Shown: positions 7,366 through 16,963 of the stretch, one piece after another
How positions within the stretch are numbered: position 1 is the stretch's first letter
Layout: every line of letters begins with the position of its first letter
Source: Flavobacterium gyeonganense
GTDB lineage: Bacteria > Bacteroidota > Bacteroidia > Flavobacteriales > Flavobacteriaceae
NCBI RefSeq assembly: GCF_029625295.1
Contig: NZ_CP121112.1
Location: 2,728,001 to 2,792,000 of the forward strand
Direction of reading: 5' to 3'
DNA length: 64,000 nucleotides
Notes under the pieces: model-generated
What the model saw: the letters and a program-made list of their open reading frames with translations, nothing else
What the model was told of the DNA's origin: nothing
Databases searched by the model: none
Program-made: the position numbers and the translations under genes

Positions 7366-9414
7366 TTAAAGAAAATCTTTTTCAGTAACCCCTTCATTGA
7401 TTTTGATATCAGACATTTTAATATCCAATTCAAAACCTGCATTTTGTATTAAATTAAAAGGAACTTTTACGCCTTTTACCTCTTTATAATCATTAAAATA
7501 AGTTGTTTGTGTAGTCGATTGTCCGCTTTGTTCTTTTACTTTAGTTTCGGCTACTTTCAACCCTGATTTTACATCGTAAAAGTATATCGTTTTGCCGTCT
7601 TTTATAGAATAAGCATCATTGCCGCTTATTTGTTCAATTCCGCTTACGGTTAAATCTGTTCTTTTGCTTAACTGCAATTCTTCAAAAGGGGCTGCATTCG
7701 CTTTCATTTCGGCTAAATCTGCGCCTTCTAAATTTTTGCGCTGTCCTTGCTGTTCTACATAAGCGCCTTTTTCGTTTACAACCTGTTTCATCAAAGCCAT
7801 ACTTCCCATAGAAAGAGAAACCATCATTTTTCCTTTCGAATCTAATTTTGAAACAAAAGTCAATGGAGCTGGCGCCTGCGGAATTGTTGTAGTTCCGTTC
7901 ATGAATAATGTTTTTACTGCAGAAACGGCTTTTTCTCCTCCGATTGCTTTAATATAATTGTCAAAAATGCTTTTTGCAGTAATTCCTGCCGGAGCTTCTT
8001 TTTTGGTAACTGGCTTTTCAACAGGGTTTCCGTATTTGTCATAATAAGAAATCGGAATCTGCAGTTTTTCCAGACCAGGAAGTACTTCAGAACCTTTACC
8101 CACAATTACAATTCTCATATTGTCAATTTGGAAATATTTATTCGATACCCGATTAATATCATCAATTGTAACGTTGTTAATGGTCTGAATGTATTTTTCG
8201 TAGAAATCAGCCGGAAGTTTTTCTGTTTCAATATTTAGAGCATAACGTGCAACAGTCTGAGGTTTTTCAACCTGCATTACAAACCTTCCGATGTAACCTG
8301 CTTTTACATTTTTTAATACATCTTCAGAAACTTTCTCAGTTCGGATTCTTTTAATTTCTTTGATAAATTGTACAACAGCACTATCGGTAACGGCATTTCG
8401 AACAGCAGAAGAAGCTTTGAATTTGGTTACATATTTCCCGCTTCCAATATTCGAACTTGCACCATATGTCCAGGCGTGCTGTTCGCGTAAATTCATATTC
8501 AGGTAACTATTGAAATCACCACCTAAAATTTGATTTGCAATCACAGCAGGGAAAAAATCAGGATCGCTCATTTTTAAATTTACTGTATTTACCAATGAAA
8601 TTTCAGACTGTACTGCATTTGGAACATCTACGAAATCAATTTCAAGCTTAGATATGTTTTCCGGATTTGTATACGTGTTTTTTGGTGCAGTTTGTTTTTT
8701 CCATCCGCTAAAAAGTTTTTCTACGGCAGTTTTTGTTTCTTTAAATTTAATGTCGCCAACTATAACTAAATAGGCGTTTTCAGGAACGAAATAGGTATTG
8801 TAATTAGCTTTAACGTCATCAAGAGTGACATTTTTCAGTGTTTCTTCTGAAACGAATTCTCCCGAAGGGTGGTTTTTTCCAAAAGTTAAAACATCTACAA
8901 TACGGTTGGCTATTGCAGGAACACTTTTTTCATCGGCTTTAAGACCTTCCAGCATTTTTGCTTTTTCTTTATCAAATTCATCCTGAGTAAAATTAGGCTG
9001 TAATGCTCCTTCTGCTAAAAGTTCTAAAACGCGTCCTGAGTATTTGGAAAGCGCACTTGCAGAGGCTCCGTGTGATGAAAAATTGATATTGGCTCCGTAA
9101 AAGTCAATTTCTTCATTAAAAGCTTCTTTAGTTGTTTTTTTGGTTCCGTTTCCAATCAAACTGCTGGTTAATTCGTCAACGCCTTTTTTATTTCCTTCAG
9201 TAAAAGGGGCGTTATCCAGTGTAAGATTAAAGCTCACGCGTGGCAATTTATGATTTTCAACTACCAAAACTTTCATACCATTTGCCAAAACAAAAGTCTG
9301 TGGTTTTTTGATGTTAACTACTGGTGCGTTTCCTGGTTTGGGTTGTGGACGATCTTGTGCTTGCATAATTCCGGTAAGGAATAAAAGGATTAAAACTGTA
9401 TGTATTTTTTTCAT
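7366..9414 (-). CDS. M16 peptidase-like protein lacking the zinc motif, with extra C-terminal domain
   Basis: 682 residues from ATG 9414 (MKKIHTVLILLFLTGIMQAQ, a cleavable signal peptide). The two M16 domains cover about residues 30-460. Where active members have HXXEH, this protein reads DELTSSLIGNGT, so it cannot bind zinc in the usual way. About 200 residues follow (AKSIFDNYIKAIGGEKAV onward) that resemble outer-membrane lipoprotein-sorting folds. It starts 10 bases after the active M16 gene stops, suggesting a two-subunit periplasmic protease like the alpha/beta mitochondrial processing peptidase. An in-frame upstream codon would overlap the neighbour. Confidence 0.88.
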   Translation of the reverse strand: MKKIHTVLILLFLTGIMQAQDRPQPKPGNAPVVNIKKPQTFVLANGMKVLVVENHKLPRVSFNLTLDNAPFTEGNKKGVDELTSSLIGNGTKKTTKEAFNEEIDFYGANINFSSHGASASALSKYSGRVLELLAEGALQPNFTQDEFDKEKAKMLEGLKADEKSVPAIANRIVDVLTFGKNHPSGEFVSEETLKNVTLDDVKANYNTYFVPENAYLVIVGDIKFKETKTAVEKLFSGWKKQTAPKNTYTNPENISKLEIDFVDVPNAVQSEISLVNTVNLKMSDPDFFPAVIANQILGGDFNSYLNMNLREQHAWTYGASSNIGSGKYVTKFKASSAVRNAVTDSAVVQFIKEIKRIRTEKVSEDVLKNVKAGYIGRFVMQVEKPQTVARYALNIETEKLPADFYEKYIQTINNVTIDDINRVSNKYFQIDNMRIVIVGKGSEVLPGLEKLQIPISYYDKYGNPVEKPVTKKEAPAGITAKSIFDNYIKAIGGEKAVSAVKTLFMNGTTTIPQAPAPLTFVSKLDSKGKMMVSLSMGSMALMKQVVNEKGAYVEQQGQRKNLEGADLAEMKANAAPFEELQLSKRTDLTVSGIEQISGNDAYSIKDGKTIYFYDVKSGLKVAETKVKEQSGQSTTQTTYFNDYKEVKGVKVPFNLIQNAGFELDIKMSDIKINEGVTEKDFL

Positions 9415-9424
9415 GATTCGGGGC

Positions 9425-10747
9425 TTAGTTTTGAACTTTTTTTGAAGGAACATAATCTAAAATTAAACGCTGATTAGGGTTTAAATACTTTTTAGCGATT
9501 TCCCTGATTTCTTCTCTGGTAATAGAGTGGTAGATGTCGATTTCGGTATTAATAAGATTTACGTCTCCGTATAGCAAATAATATGAAGCTAAATTTTCTG
9601 CAATTCCTTCAACGCTTGCATTGGCATTGACAAAATTATTATCGAATTTATTTTGTAATTTTTGATAGTCTTTCTCAGAAATCAAATCGGTTTGGATTTT
9701 TACGATTTCTTCGTCCATTTCTTTTAAGATGTCAGCTGTAGTGTAAGTTCCCATCGGTAAGCCATACAAAATATACATTCCGTAATCTTCCTGACTAAAA
9801 CCAACAGCGCCAATTTGAAGTGCCATTTTTTTGTCATCCACTATTTTTTTGTATAGTTTAGAGCTTTTTCCGTCACTTAAATAGGAAGAAATTAAATCTA
9901 AAACCCTTGCATCCCTTGTTTTCATTGATGGGGTTCTGTATGAAGCAACCACCATTGGAATCTGAATATTTGGATCTTCATAAGATGCTTTTATGGTTTG
10001 TGTAATTGGTTCTTCCGTATAAGTTTGTTTTTTCAAAACTTCCCCTTTAGGGATTGGTCCGAAATACTTCTGAATCCATTCTTTGGTTTTGGTTTTATCG
10101 AAATCTCCGGCAACAACCAAAACCGCATTATTTGGGGTGTAGAATTTTTTGTTGAAAGCCTGAAATTCTTCCAGAGTTGCAGCATCAAGATCCTTCATAG
10201 AACCAATAGTCGTCCATCGGTATGGATGATTTTTGAACATGTGTTTTTTAACCTCAGGCAAAATATTTCCGTACGGCTGATTGTCGTAACGCATTCTTTT
10301 TTCTTCTTTTACAACTTCATTTTGAGTGTCAACGCCAATTTTATTAATAATTGGGTGCATCAAACGTTCTGATTCCATCCATAATCCTAATTCTAAACTG
10401 TTTGATGGAAAAACTTCATAATAATAGGTTCTGTCATCAGAGGTGTTTGCATTGTTTACGCCTCCATTTGCGGTAACGATTTTCATCCATTCACCGCGTT
10501 TTATATTTTGGGTTCCTTCAAATAATAGATGTTCAAAGAAATGTGCAAAACCCGTTCGGTCAGGTCGTTCGTCTTTTGAACCTACATGATACATTACAGA
10601 AGTAACAACCACAGGGGCAGAGGGATCGTTGTGCAAAATAACATGCATGCCATTGTCTAAATTGTATTCTTCGAAAGCTACTTTTTGGGCATGAGCTACT
10701 CCGCCAAGCATTATTGCAGCACTTAACATCATTATTGATTTTTTCAT
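9425..10747 (-). CDS. M16 family zinc metallopeptidase (active subunit)
   Basis: 440 residues with signal peptide MKKSIMMLSAAIMLGGVAHA. The inverted zinc motif is HFFEH (H69, E72, H73) and the NEVVKEE segment near 143-149 supplies the third ligand, so the catalytic set is complete. It has a single pair of M16 halves. The next gene encodes a zinc-motif-less M16 protein, so the two probably work as a periplasmic heterodimer that degrades peptides or processes proteins. Confidence 0.92.
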   Translation of the reverse strand: MKKSIMMLSAAIMLGGVAHAQKVAFEEYNLDNGMHVILHNDPSAPVVVTSVMYHVGSKDERPDRTGFAHFFEHLLFEGTQNIKRGEWMKIVTANGGVNNANTSDDRTYYYEVFPSNSLELGLWMESERLMHPIINKIGVDTQNEVVKEEKRMRYDNQPYGNILPEVKKHMFKNHPYRWTTIGSMKDLDAATLEEFQAFNKKFYTPNNAVLVVAGDFDKTKTKEWIQKYFGPIPKGEVLKKQTYTEEPITQTIKASYEDPNIQIPMVVASYRTPSMKTRDARVLDLISSYLSDGKSSKLYKKIVDDKKMALQIGAVGFSQEDYGMYILYGLPMGTYTTADILKEMDEEIVKIQTDLISEKDYQKLQNKFDNNFVNANASVEGIAENLASYYLLYGDVNLINTEIDIYHSITREEIREIAKKYLNPNQRLILDYVPSKKVQN

Positions 10748-10813
10748 AAAGATTAATAATTTATTTTACCTAATTAATAAGTGTAGGTATTCAAGAGTTG
10801 GTTTATGTTACAT

Positions 10814-10821
10814 CAAAAATA
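10814..10821 (-). promoter_or_regulatory. Candidate -7 element TATTTTTG of the M16 operon
   Basis: TATTTTTG on the minus strand matches TAnnTTTG, about 65 bases upstream of the start codon. No clear -33 TTG at standard spacing. Confidence 0.35.
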
Positions 10822-10964
10822 AGTTTTTTTAGTGACCATTTAATAAAAGGTGTTTATTTTGGTTGTATTTTAACAATCTTTTACTTCTGAATCATTTCAG
10901 AAAGGTGCCGGAAAGCCTTGAAAAGCAGACTTTAAAGAATGAAAAATATTTTTGAAATAAGAGA

Positions 10965-10994
10965 TTGCACAGTAAATTATTAATTGTATATTTG
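10965..10994 (+). promoter_or_regulatory. Predicted promoter of rplU-rpmA
   Basis: TTG (10965-10967), 19 bases, then TATATTTG (10987-10994): a full match to the Flavobacterium consensus, about 30 bases before the rplU start. Confidence 0.8.
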
Positions 10995-11024
10995 CAACCT
11001 TAAAAATCAATAAATCAATTTGGT

Positions 11025-11468
11025 ATGTATGCAATCGTAGAGATAGCAGGGCAACAATTTAAAGTAAGCAAAGACTTAAAGGTTTATGTTCACCGTTTGG
11101 CTAATGAAGAAGGTTCAAAAGTTTCTTTTGACAAAGTTCTTTTATTAGATGACAACGGAAGCGTAACTTTAGGCGCCCCAGCTATAGAAGGTGCTTCAGT
11201 AGAAGCTAAAGTGTTACAACACTTAAAAGGTGATAAAGTTATCGTTTTCAAAAAGAAAAGAAGAAAAGGATACAAAAAGAGAAATGGTCACAGACAATAT
11301 CTTACTCAAATTGTAATTGAAGGTATTACTGCAGCAGGTGGAACTAAAAAAGCAGCAGCTAAAAAAGCAGTTGTAGCTGAAGAAGCTCCGGCTACTGAAG
11401 CTGAAGCAGCTCCAAAAGCAAAAAAAGCAGCAGCTCCAAAAGCAAAAAAAGAAGCTAAAGAAGAATAA
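11025..11468 (+). CDS. rplU: 50S ribosomal protein bL21 with Ala/Lys-rich tail
   Basis: 147 residues. Residues 1-103 are a standard bL21 (MYAIVEIAGQQFKVSKDLKV, with KKKRRKGYKKRNGHRQ in the RNA-binding region). Residues 105-147 are a low-complexity tail of Ala, Lys and Glu, an extension common in Bacteroidota but absent in E. coli L21. It binds 23S rRNA in the large subunit. rpmA follows 24 bases later, the usual pair. Confidence 0.97.
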   Translation: MYAIVEIAGQQFKVSKDLKVYVHRLANEEGSKVSFDKVLLLDDNGSVTLGAPAIEGASVEAKVLQHLKGDKVIVFKKKRRKGYKKRNGHRQYLTQIVIEGITAAGGTKKAAAKKAVVAEEAPATEAEAAPKAKKAAAPKAKKEAKEE

Positions 11469-11492
11469 TAACAATATTTAAACTCATACGTC

Positions 11493-11753
11493 ATGGCTCA
11501 CAAGAAAGGTGTCGGTAGTTCGAAGAATGGTAGAGAATCAGAATCAAAACGTCTAGGCGTTAAGATTTTTGGTGGTCAGGCTGCTATTGCTGGGAACATC
11601 ATCGTTAGACAAAGAGGTTCAAAACATAATCCAGGTGAAAACGTTTACATCAGTAAAGATCACACTTTACATGCTAAAGTTGATGGAGTTGTTAAGTTCC
11701 AAAAGAAAAGAGATAACAAATCTTATGTATCTATCCTTCCATTCGAAGCATAA
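11493..11753 (+). CDS. rpmA: 50S ribosomal protein bL27
   Basis: 86 residues, [19 protein letters not shown]. The N-terminus begins directly with AHKKG, so there is no cleaved extension as in Firmicutes L27. The N-terminal tail reaches the peptidyl transferase centre. A good terminator follows. Confidence 0.98.
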   Translation: MAHKKGVGSSKNGRESESKRLGVKIFGGQAAIAGNIIVRQRGSKHNPGENVYISKDHTLHAKVDGVVKFQKKRDNKSYVSILPFEA

Positions 11754-11773
11754 TCATAGATAAATTATTATAG

Positions 11774-11803
11774 AAACCCGGTCTGAAAAGATCGGGTTTT
11801 TTG
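11774..11803 (+). terminator. Terminator of rplU-rpmA
   Basis: AAACCCG and CGGGTTT stem with GTC/GAT extension and a TTTTTTG run after it. Confidence 0.85.
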
Positions 11804-11898
11804 TTTGTAGCAATTTTTATAAACGTATTATCAAGTCGAAGAATGGTTTTGGTAAGTGTCTTTAAGATAAGTAAAAAAATGTTTGCTTAGTTGTAAAA

Positions 11899-11937
11899 AT
11901 TAAACCCGACAAGTTTTTAAGAGCTGTCGGGTTTAAT
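11899..11937. terminator. Second hairpin in the rpmA-AsmA gap
   Basis: ATTAAACCCGACA pairs with TGTCGGGTTTAAT around a 13-base loop, a 13-bp perfect stem. The 301-base gap 11754-12054 holds this, the rpmA terminator and no recognisable gene. It may end the AsmA transcript on the minus strand. Confidence 0.6.
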
Positions 11938-12054
11938 AGTATTTGGAGTTTCTTGTAAAGATTCTTTGTTTTTAATGACCAGATTCGTGTAGATTAAGAT
12001 TTGAAATTTTATCCTTTTTCAATTGAATTTTGCCATTTTCATTCCAATTGAAAT

Positions 12055-14814
12055 TTACTCAGTATCCTGTGTTTCTTCCAGGTCTTCAGTATGTCGGCCA
12101 ACTTTTACTTTTGGGTTATTCTGTGTTCCGGTAACAGTTAGCGGGATCCCAAATATTCCTAATGGAGGCAGTCCTAAACGCATTTTTAAATTCAGTTTCC
12201 CGTCCAGACTTGTTGTCCCTTCAATTCTTGGTCTGAATCCGGCAAATTTAAATTTAAAGCGTTCAACAGTCATGATGTTGTTTTTGATTGTACTTTTAAT
12301 ATCAACTCTGGAAACATCAGGATTTTTTATGGCTTCAGAGCTTGTTTTTTTGCTTACTGCATTAAACATTTTCAATCCTCTTATTTTTACATCTTTTACA
12401 GAAAGTGTTCCGCCGCCTGCTAAGGACGAATAAACAGGTTCCATACTTCCGTTTAAGCGACCTTTTAATTTATAATCCAAAGAAACAATTCCCTGCGCTT
12501 TTTCAGCAGCACTGGCCATTTTTCTAAACACTTCAATTTCATTATACGCCCTTTTAATATCAAAGTCTGACGCAGTAATGGCATAATCAAAATTTGCTTT
12601 TTGAGGAGTGACAGATTCATAACTGCCATTCATGCTGACATTGCAGCCAATTAAATTAAATCCTGTATTTCGCATGTTGAGTTTGCCATTTTTCATGCTT
12701 AAGTTTCCTCTTGCATTTTGAAGGTTAAGCTTGTCAAAATATACTTTTTGTGCATTTGTCATTAACTGCAGATTTAGATTCGCCGGAATTATGATAACTC
12801 CTGTCTGGTGCGTTGTAACAGGTTTTGTTTCAGTTTGAGGAACAGGATTTTTTGATGCAGATTTGTTCGTTTCTGTAGTTGACATGAATTCATCTACGTT
12901 AATATATCGCGCAGAAACTGTAAAAGAACCTTTTAGAATTCCGGTTTTAGTGATGGCATAATTAAAAACATTTTGCAGGTAGCCATTCATTTTAAAATCA
13001 GATTGTCCGTAAGCAGCCAAAAAGTTATTGAAGGACATTTTGTCCTGATTGATTTTAAAAATACCTTCTTTAATGATGAATTTTTTAGGAAGATATTCTG
13101 ATGCAATTCCGATGTTTCGTAATTCAAGTGTTCCCTTATTGCTAAGTTTGCTGTAATTTCCTTTTGTTGCATCACTTTGTTTTCCTTTTAAAGCCAGATC
13201 AGCTTTTATAAATCCATCCAAATCAAGACCTTTTGTAGAAAAGACTTTGTATATTTTATTAACATCAAGCTCTCCTTTAGCTCTTATATCATAATGTAAA
13301 TCATCAAAATTGTTCAGGTCTGCTGATACAAAAACAGGTTTTCCTTCAAAAGTAAACTGAGCAGGTTTTAGTTTCACTTTTAAATCATCAAAAGTGCCTT
13401 TTTGATTGTCAATTGTAGTTTTTACAACAATATTTGTAATTGGATTTGGGTAATATTTGGTTTTAACATATCCATTATTTAAATCAATAAAACCTTTTGT
13501 AGTTGGAAAGAGTCTGTTTTTTTGATCAAATTTTCCATTGGTTTTAATGTCTCCGGTCAATGTGCCTTTTAAGGTGATTCCTGGAATTCCTAAAGCGTGG
13601 CTTAATTTGTCAAGATCAATTTTGGTTTTAAAATCACCATTTATATCAGGTGTGTTCGCTCCTTTTATATAAAATTTTGATTTTAGATAATCTTTATTGA
13701 TGTTTAAAGACAAATTTTTAGCATCAACAATTAAAAGATCCGGGTTTAAAGAAGGGATTTTCGTTTTAATGTCCAAATTTAAATCTGAAACCGGAAAAGC
13801 ACTTTTGTCATAATTTACAAATCCGTTATCGATTTTTACATCTAAATTTAAATCCGGGGCAATGTTTTGGGAAGCAATATAATTTCCTTTCAGGGTAAAA
13901 AGCAAATTGGTTTTTCCTTTTAATTCGGTTTTAGAAAGCCAGGTAATATATTTTGGTGGAAATGCAGTGAAAATATCATACAAATCGCTATTGTCAGATT
14001 TAATAACAAAGTCCATATTGTAGCCATCTTTCAAAAAGTCGAATTTTCCTTTGAAATCAACCAAAAGCTGATTGATTTTTAAGTTATTTTGCTGGAAATA
14101 AAAAGACAAAGAGTTTACATTTACTTTCGTAATCAAATCAGCATCTATCTTTTTGTTCATTAAATACGGTTCATCTTCATAAACAATATTTAGTTTTTCA
14201 ATTTTGGCTTTTGAATATAAATCGAAAACATCCTTGTTTAAATCTCCTTTTCCTAGATAGTTAAATCCTAAAGCGTCAAAATGCACTTTGGTTGACTGGT
14301 CGTCGTAAATGATTTTGCTGTTCAAAATTTCAATTCTCTCCAGCTTTAAAGCAGTATCTGAACTGTCTTTTGATTTTTGCTGTTGTGAAGAAGATTTATA
14401 AATGTTGTAATTTGCCTCTCCTTTTGGATTCACTTTTACATTAATAAAGGAATCCGATAAATAAATCTGATCGATTTTTACGGTCTTGCTAAATATAAGA
14501 CTCGCAACATTGATTCCAAAAGAAACTTCTTTGGCTGTTATGAATTTTTCATTTTTATAAGGCGCTGATCCATTTAGATGTAAATCATTTAAAGTCAAAG
14601 TTAACGAAGGAAAATGATGAAAAAAAGAAAGTGAAACATCAGAATAATTCAGTTCTGCGCTCAGTTTTTCATTCGCAGTCTTTTTAATTTGTTCCTTGAT
14701 TTTATCGGCAAAAACAATAGGTGTCAAAAAAAGTAATACCAAAACAACCACAAACGTTATTCCGGAATATTTGGCAATTTTTAATAAGATAGATTTAGTT
14801 TTGTTTTTTGACAT
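12055..14814 (-). CDS. AsmA-like inner-membrane-anchored protein
   Basis: 919 residues. One N-terminal membrane helix (about 16-36, YSGITFVVVLVLLFLTP) is followed by a long periplasmic part rich in beta strands. The N-terminal AsmA segment (DVSLSFFHHFPSLTLTLNDL) and an AsmA C-terminal region (about 690-880, with LAGGGTLSVKDVKIRGLKMFN) are clear. Relatives of this bridge-like family are implicated in lipid transport to the outer membrane; a direct role here is inference. It stands alone on the minus strand, 46 bases after the miaE start region ends downstream. Confidence 0.85.
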   Translation of the reverse strand: MSKNKTKSILLKIAKYSGITFVVVLVLLFLTPIVFADKIKEQIKKTANEKLSAELNYSDVSLSFFHHFPSLTLTLNDLHLNGSAPYKNEKFITAKEVSFGINVASLIFSKTVKIDQIYLSDSFINVKVNPKGEANYNIYKSSSQQQKSKDSSDTALKLERIEILNSKIIYDDQSTKVHFDALGFNYLGKGDLNKDVFDLYSKAKIEKLNIVYEDEPYLMNKKIDADLITKVNVNSLSFYFQQNNLKINQLLVDFKGKFDFLKDGYNMDFVIKSDNSDLYDIFTAFPPKYITWLSKTELKGKTNLLFTLKGNYIASQNIAPDLNLDVKIDNGFVNYDKSAFPVSDLNLDIKTKIPSLNPDLLIVDAKNLSLNINKDYLKSKFYIKGANTPDINGDFKTKIDLDKLSHALGIPGITLKGTLTGDIKTNGKFDQKNRLFPTTKGFIDLNNGYVKTKYYPNPITNIVVKTTIDNQKGTFDDLKVKLKPAQFTFEGKPVFVSADLNNFDDLHYDIRAKGELDVNKIYKVFSTKGLDLDGFIKADLALKGKQSDATKGNYSKLSNKGTLELRNIGIASEYLPKKFIIKEGIFKINQDKMSFNNFLAAYGQSDFKMNGYLQNVFNYAITKTGILKGSFTVSARYINVDEFMSTTETNKSASKNPVPQTETKPVTTHQTGVIIIPANLNLQLMTNAQKVYFDKLNLQNARGNLSMKNGKLNMRNTGFNLIGCNVSMNGSYESVTPQKANFDYAITASDFDIKRAYNEIEVFRKMASAAEKAQGIVSLDYKLKGRLNGSMEPVYSSLAGGGTLSVKDVKIRGLKMFNAVSKKTSSEAIKNPDVSRVDIKSTIKNNIMTVERFKFKFAGFRPRIEGTTSLDGKLNLKMRLGLPPLGIFGIPLTVTGTQNNPKVKVGRHTEDLEETQDTE

Positions 14815-14860
14815 AAATACTATTGAGAAGTGGTTTGAAAATAATAATTAAAAGTGTGGA

Positions 14861-15442
14861 TTATCCGTGAACAGTTTCGTTTTTTCCGTAATTGGTAATA
14901 ATGGAACCTTCATACTCGATCCATGCTGCCCATCGTTTGTCTACATCTACATTGTCAGCATATTTTCTGGCGAATCCTAAAAAGGTGGTGTAATGCCCTG
15001 CCTCCGAAATCATCAGGTCGCGATAAAATTTGGCTAATTCCTGGTCTTTTATATTTTCAGAAAGAACTTTAAAACGTTCGCAGCTTCTGGCTTCTATCAT
15101 TGCTGAAAATAATAAGCGATCGCAAAGAGCATCTTTACGGCTTCCATCTTTTTTCATGAATTTAAAAAGCTCATTTACATAATGATCCTTTCTTTCACGT
15201 CCCAAAGTCAGGCCTCTTTTCTTTATTAAATTGTGAACCATTTGCAGGTGTTCCAGTTCTTCTCTGGCAATAATAAGCATTTCTGTTACCAATTCCTCTA
15301 ATTCAGAGTTATACGTAACTAAGCTTATAGCGTTTGAAGCTGCTTTTTGCTCACACCAGGCATGATCCGTTAAAATTTCTTCTATATTGGATTCAACGAT
15401 ATTTACCCAACGAGGATCTGTGGCTAATTTTAATCCTAACAT
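14861..15442 (-). CDS. miaE: tRNA-(ms2io6A)-hydroxylase MiaE
   Basis: 193 residues with the ferritin-like diiron signature: ligands in AREELEHLQMVH (ExxH), EARSCERF and ISEAGHYTTF (ExxH). MiaE hydroxylates the isopentenyl side chain of ms2i6A at position 37 of certain tRNAs. The ATG start (MLGLKLATDPRW) and length match the family. No partner gene adjoins it. Confidence 0.93.
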   Translation of the reverse strand: MLGLKLATDPRWVNIVESNIEEILTDHAWCEQKAASNAISLVTYNSELEELVTEMLIIAREELEHLQMVHNLIKKRGLTLGRERKDHYVNELFKFMKKDGSRKDALCDRLLFSAMIEARSCERFKVLSENIKDQELAKFYRDLMISEAGHYTTFLGFARKYADNVDVDKRWAAWIEYEGSIITNYGKNETVHG

Positions 15443-15554
15443 AATTACTGCAGATTTATATTTTGCAAAATTAGTTCTTTTTTATCAGCTTAAATCACGA
15501 AACATCATGTAAATACGCTTAAAAATGCATTATTTTGTAGTTCAAAGAATTAAA

Positions 15555-16801
15555 ATGAATCCAACAAAAAAACTTTTAATCATTGGCTTTGTATGGCCCG
15601 AACCCAATTCATCTGCTGCTGGCGGAAGAATGATGCAGCTAATTTCAATTTTTCGTGAAAATGGATTCGAAATTACTTTTGCAAGCGCTGCACAGGACAG
15701 TGATTTTATGGTTGATTTGTCTGAATTTGATGTTGAAAGAAAATCAATTGAGCTGAATAATTCGAGTTTTGATAATTTCATAATAGAACTTGATCCCGAT
15801 GTTGTTTTATTTGATCGTTTCATGATTGAAGAACAATTTGGATGGCGTGTTGCAGAAAATTGCCCAAAAGCCCTTCGGTTATTAGATACAGAAGATTTAC
15901 ATTGCTTAAGAATGGCAAGGCAAAAAGCTTTTAAGGAAAACCGAACTTTTGAGTTGACGGATTTACTTTCTGAGGAAGTAGCTAAACGAGAAATTGCCAG
16001 TATTTTAAGATGTGACTTAAATTATATAATTTCTGAATTTGAAATGAAGGTTTTAAAAGATGTTTTTAAAATCGATTCAGGTTTATTGCAATATTTACCT
16101 TTTTTAGTTGAAGAAATAACAGAGAAACATTTGTTGAAATTGCCTTCTTTTGAAGATCGGCAGCATTTTGTTTTCATCGGAAATTTTCTGCATGAACCCA
16201 ATTGGAATACGGTTCAATATTTAAAAGAAGCCATTTGGCCTTTAATTAAAAAAGATTTGCCAGAAGCTGTTCTGGAAATTTACGGAGCTTATCCTTCTCA
16301 AAAAGTACTGCAATTGCATCAGCCTAAAAACGGTTTTTTTATAATGGGAAGAGCAGTAGATGCAAATGAAATTATAAAAAAATCAAGAGTTGTCCTAGCA
16401 CCAATACGTTTTGGAGCAGGTTTAAAAGGTAAACTATTAGAAGCGATGCAATGCGGAACACCGAGCGTAACTTCAACAATTGGTTCTGAAGCTATGCATG
16501 AAAATTTACCGTGGAATGGTTTCATTGAAGATACTCCAGATGAGTTTGCTAAAAAAGCAATTTCGCTTTATCAGGATGAAAATCTTTGGAAACAATCTCA
16601 AAAAAAGCAATTGCAATTATAAACGAATGTTATTCAAAAGATAAATATTCGGAAGAATTAATAAATAGGGTTAATTCATTATTGAATGACTCCGAAACTC
16701 ATCGTCTTCATAATTTTATGGGAAGCCTGCTGCAGCATCATACTCTAAAAAGCACAAAATATATGGCAAAATGGATAGAAGCAAAGAATAAGAATCTTTA
16801 A
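15555..16801 (+). CDS. Glycosyltransferase, frame broken near the C-terminus
   Basis: Begins at ATG 15555 (MNPTKKLLIIGFVWPEPNSS); an ATG 30 bases earlier is possible. The C-terminal GT4-like Rossmann half shows FVFIGNFLHEPNW, RFGAGLKGKLLEAMQCGTPSV and IGSEAM, typical of nucleotide-sugar binding. Frame 1 stops at 16620-16622, but homologous-looking sequence continues in the -1 frame to 16801 (KAIAIINECYSK...). The switch falls at seven A's (16600-16606) within A_AAA_AAG in the zero frame. Joined, the protein is about 415 residues. Likely adds sugar to a surface glycan or protein; acceptor unknown. Confidence 0.8.
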
Positions 16802-16963
16802 TTTTTTTACTGTTTCGAATCGGTTGGTTTGTAGGTTTTAATTAAGGTTTAATTAGTTCGTTATTACTTATTTGTCTTTTTTATAAAGAAGGATTGTACA
16901 GGATAGTTTATGAGATAAATAGTAATAATTTACTTGCTTATTAACTATCAAACCAAAAAAATT

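Noticed and set aside
11223..11474. Phe/Ser-rich open frame opposite rplU
   Set aside because: It is the antisense of the Ala/Lys-rich tail of bL21; composition is a reflection of that tail.
16586..16801. Separate 71-residue gene after the glycosyltransferase
   Set aside because: It continues the glycosyltransferase in the -1 frame at the A7 run; no start signal of its own.
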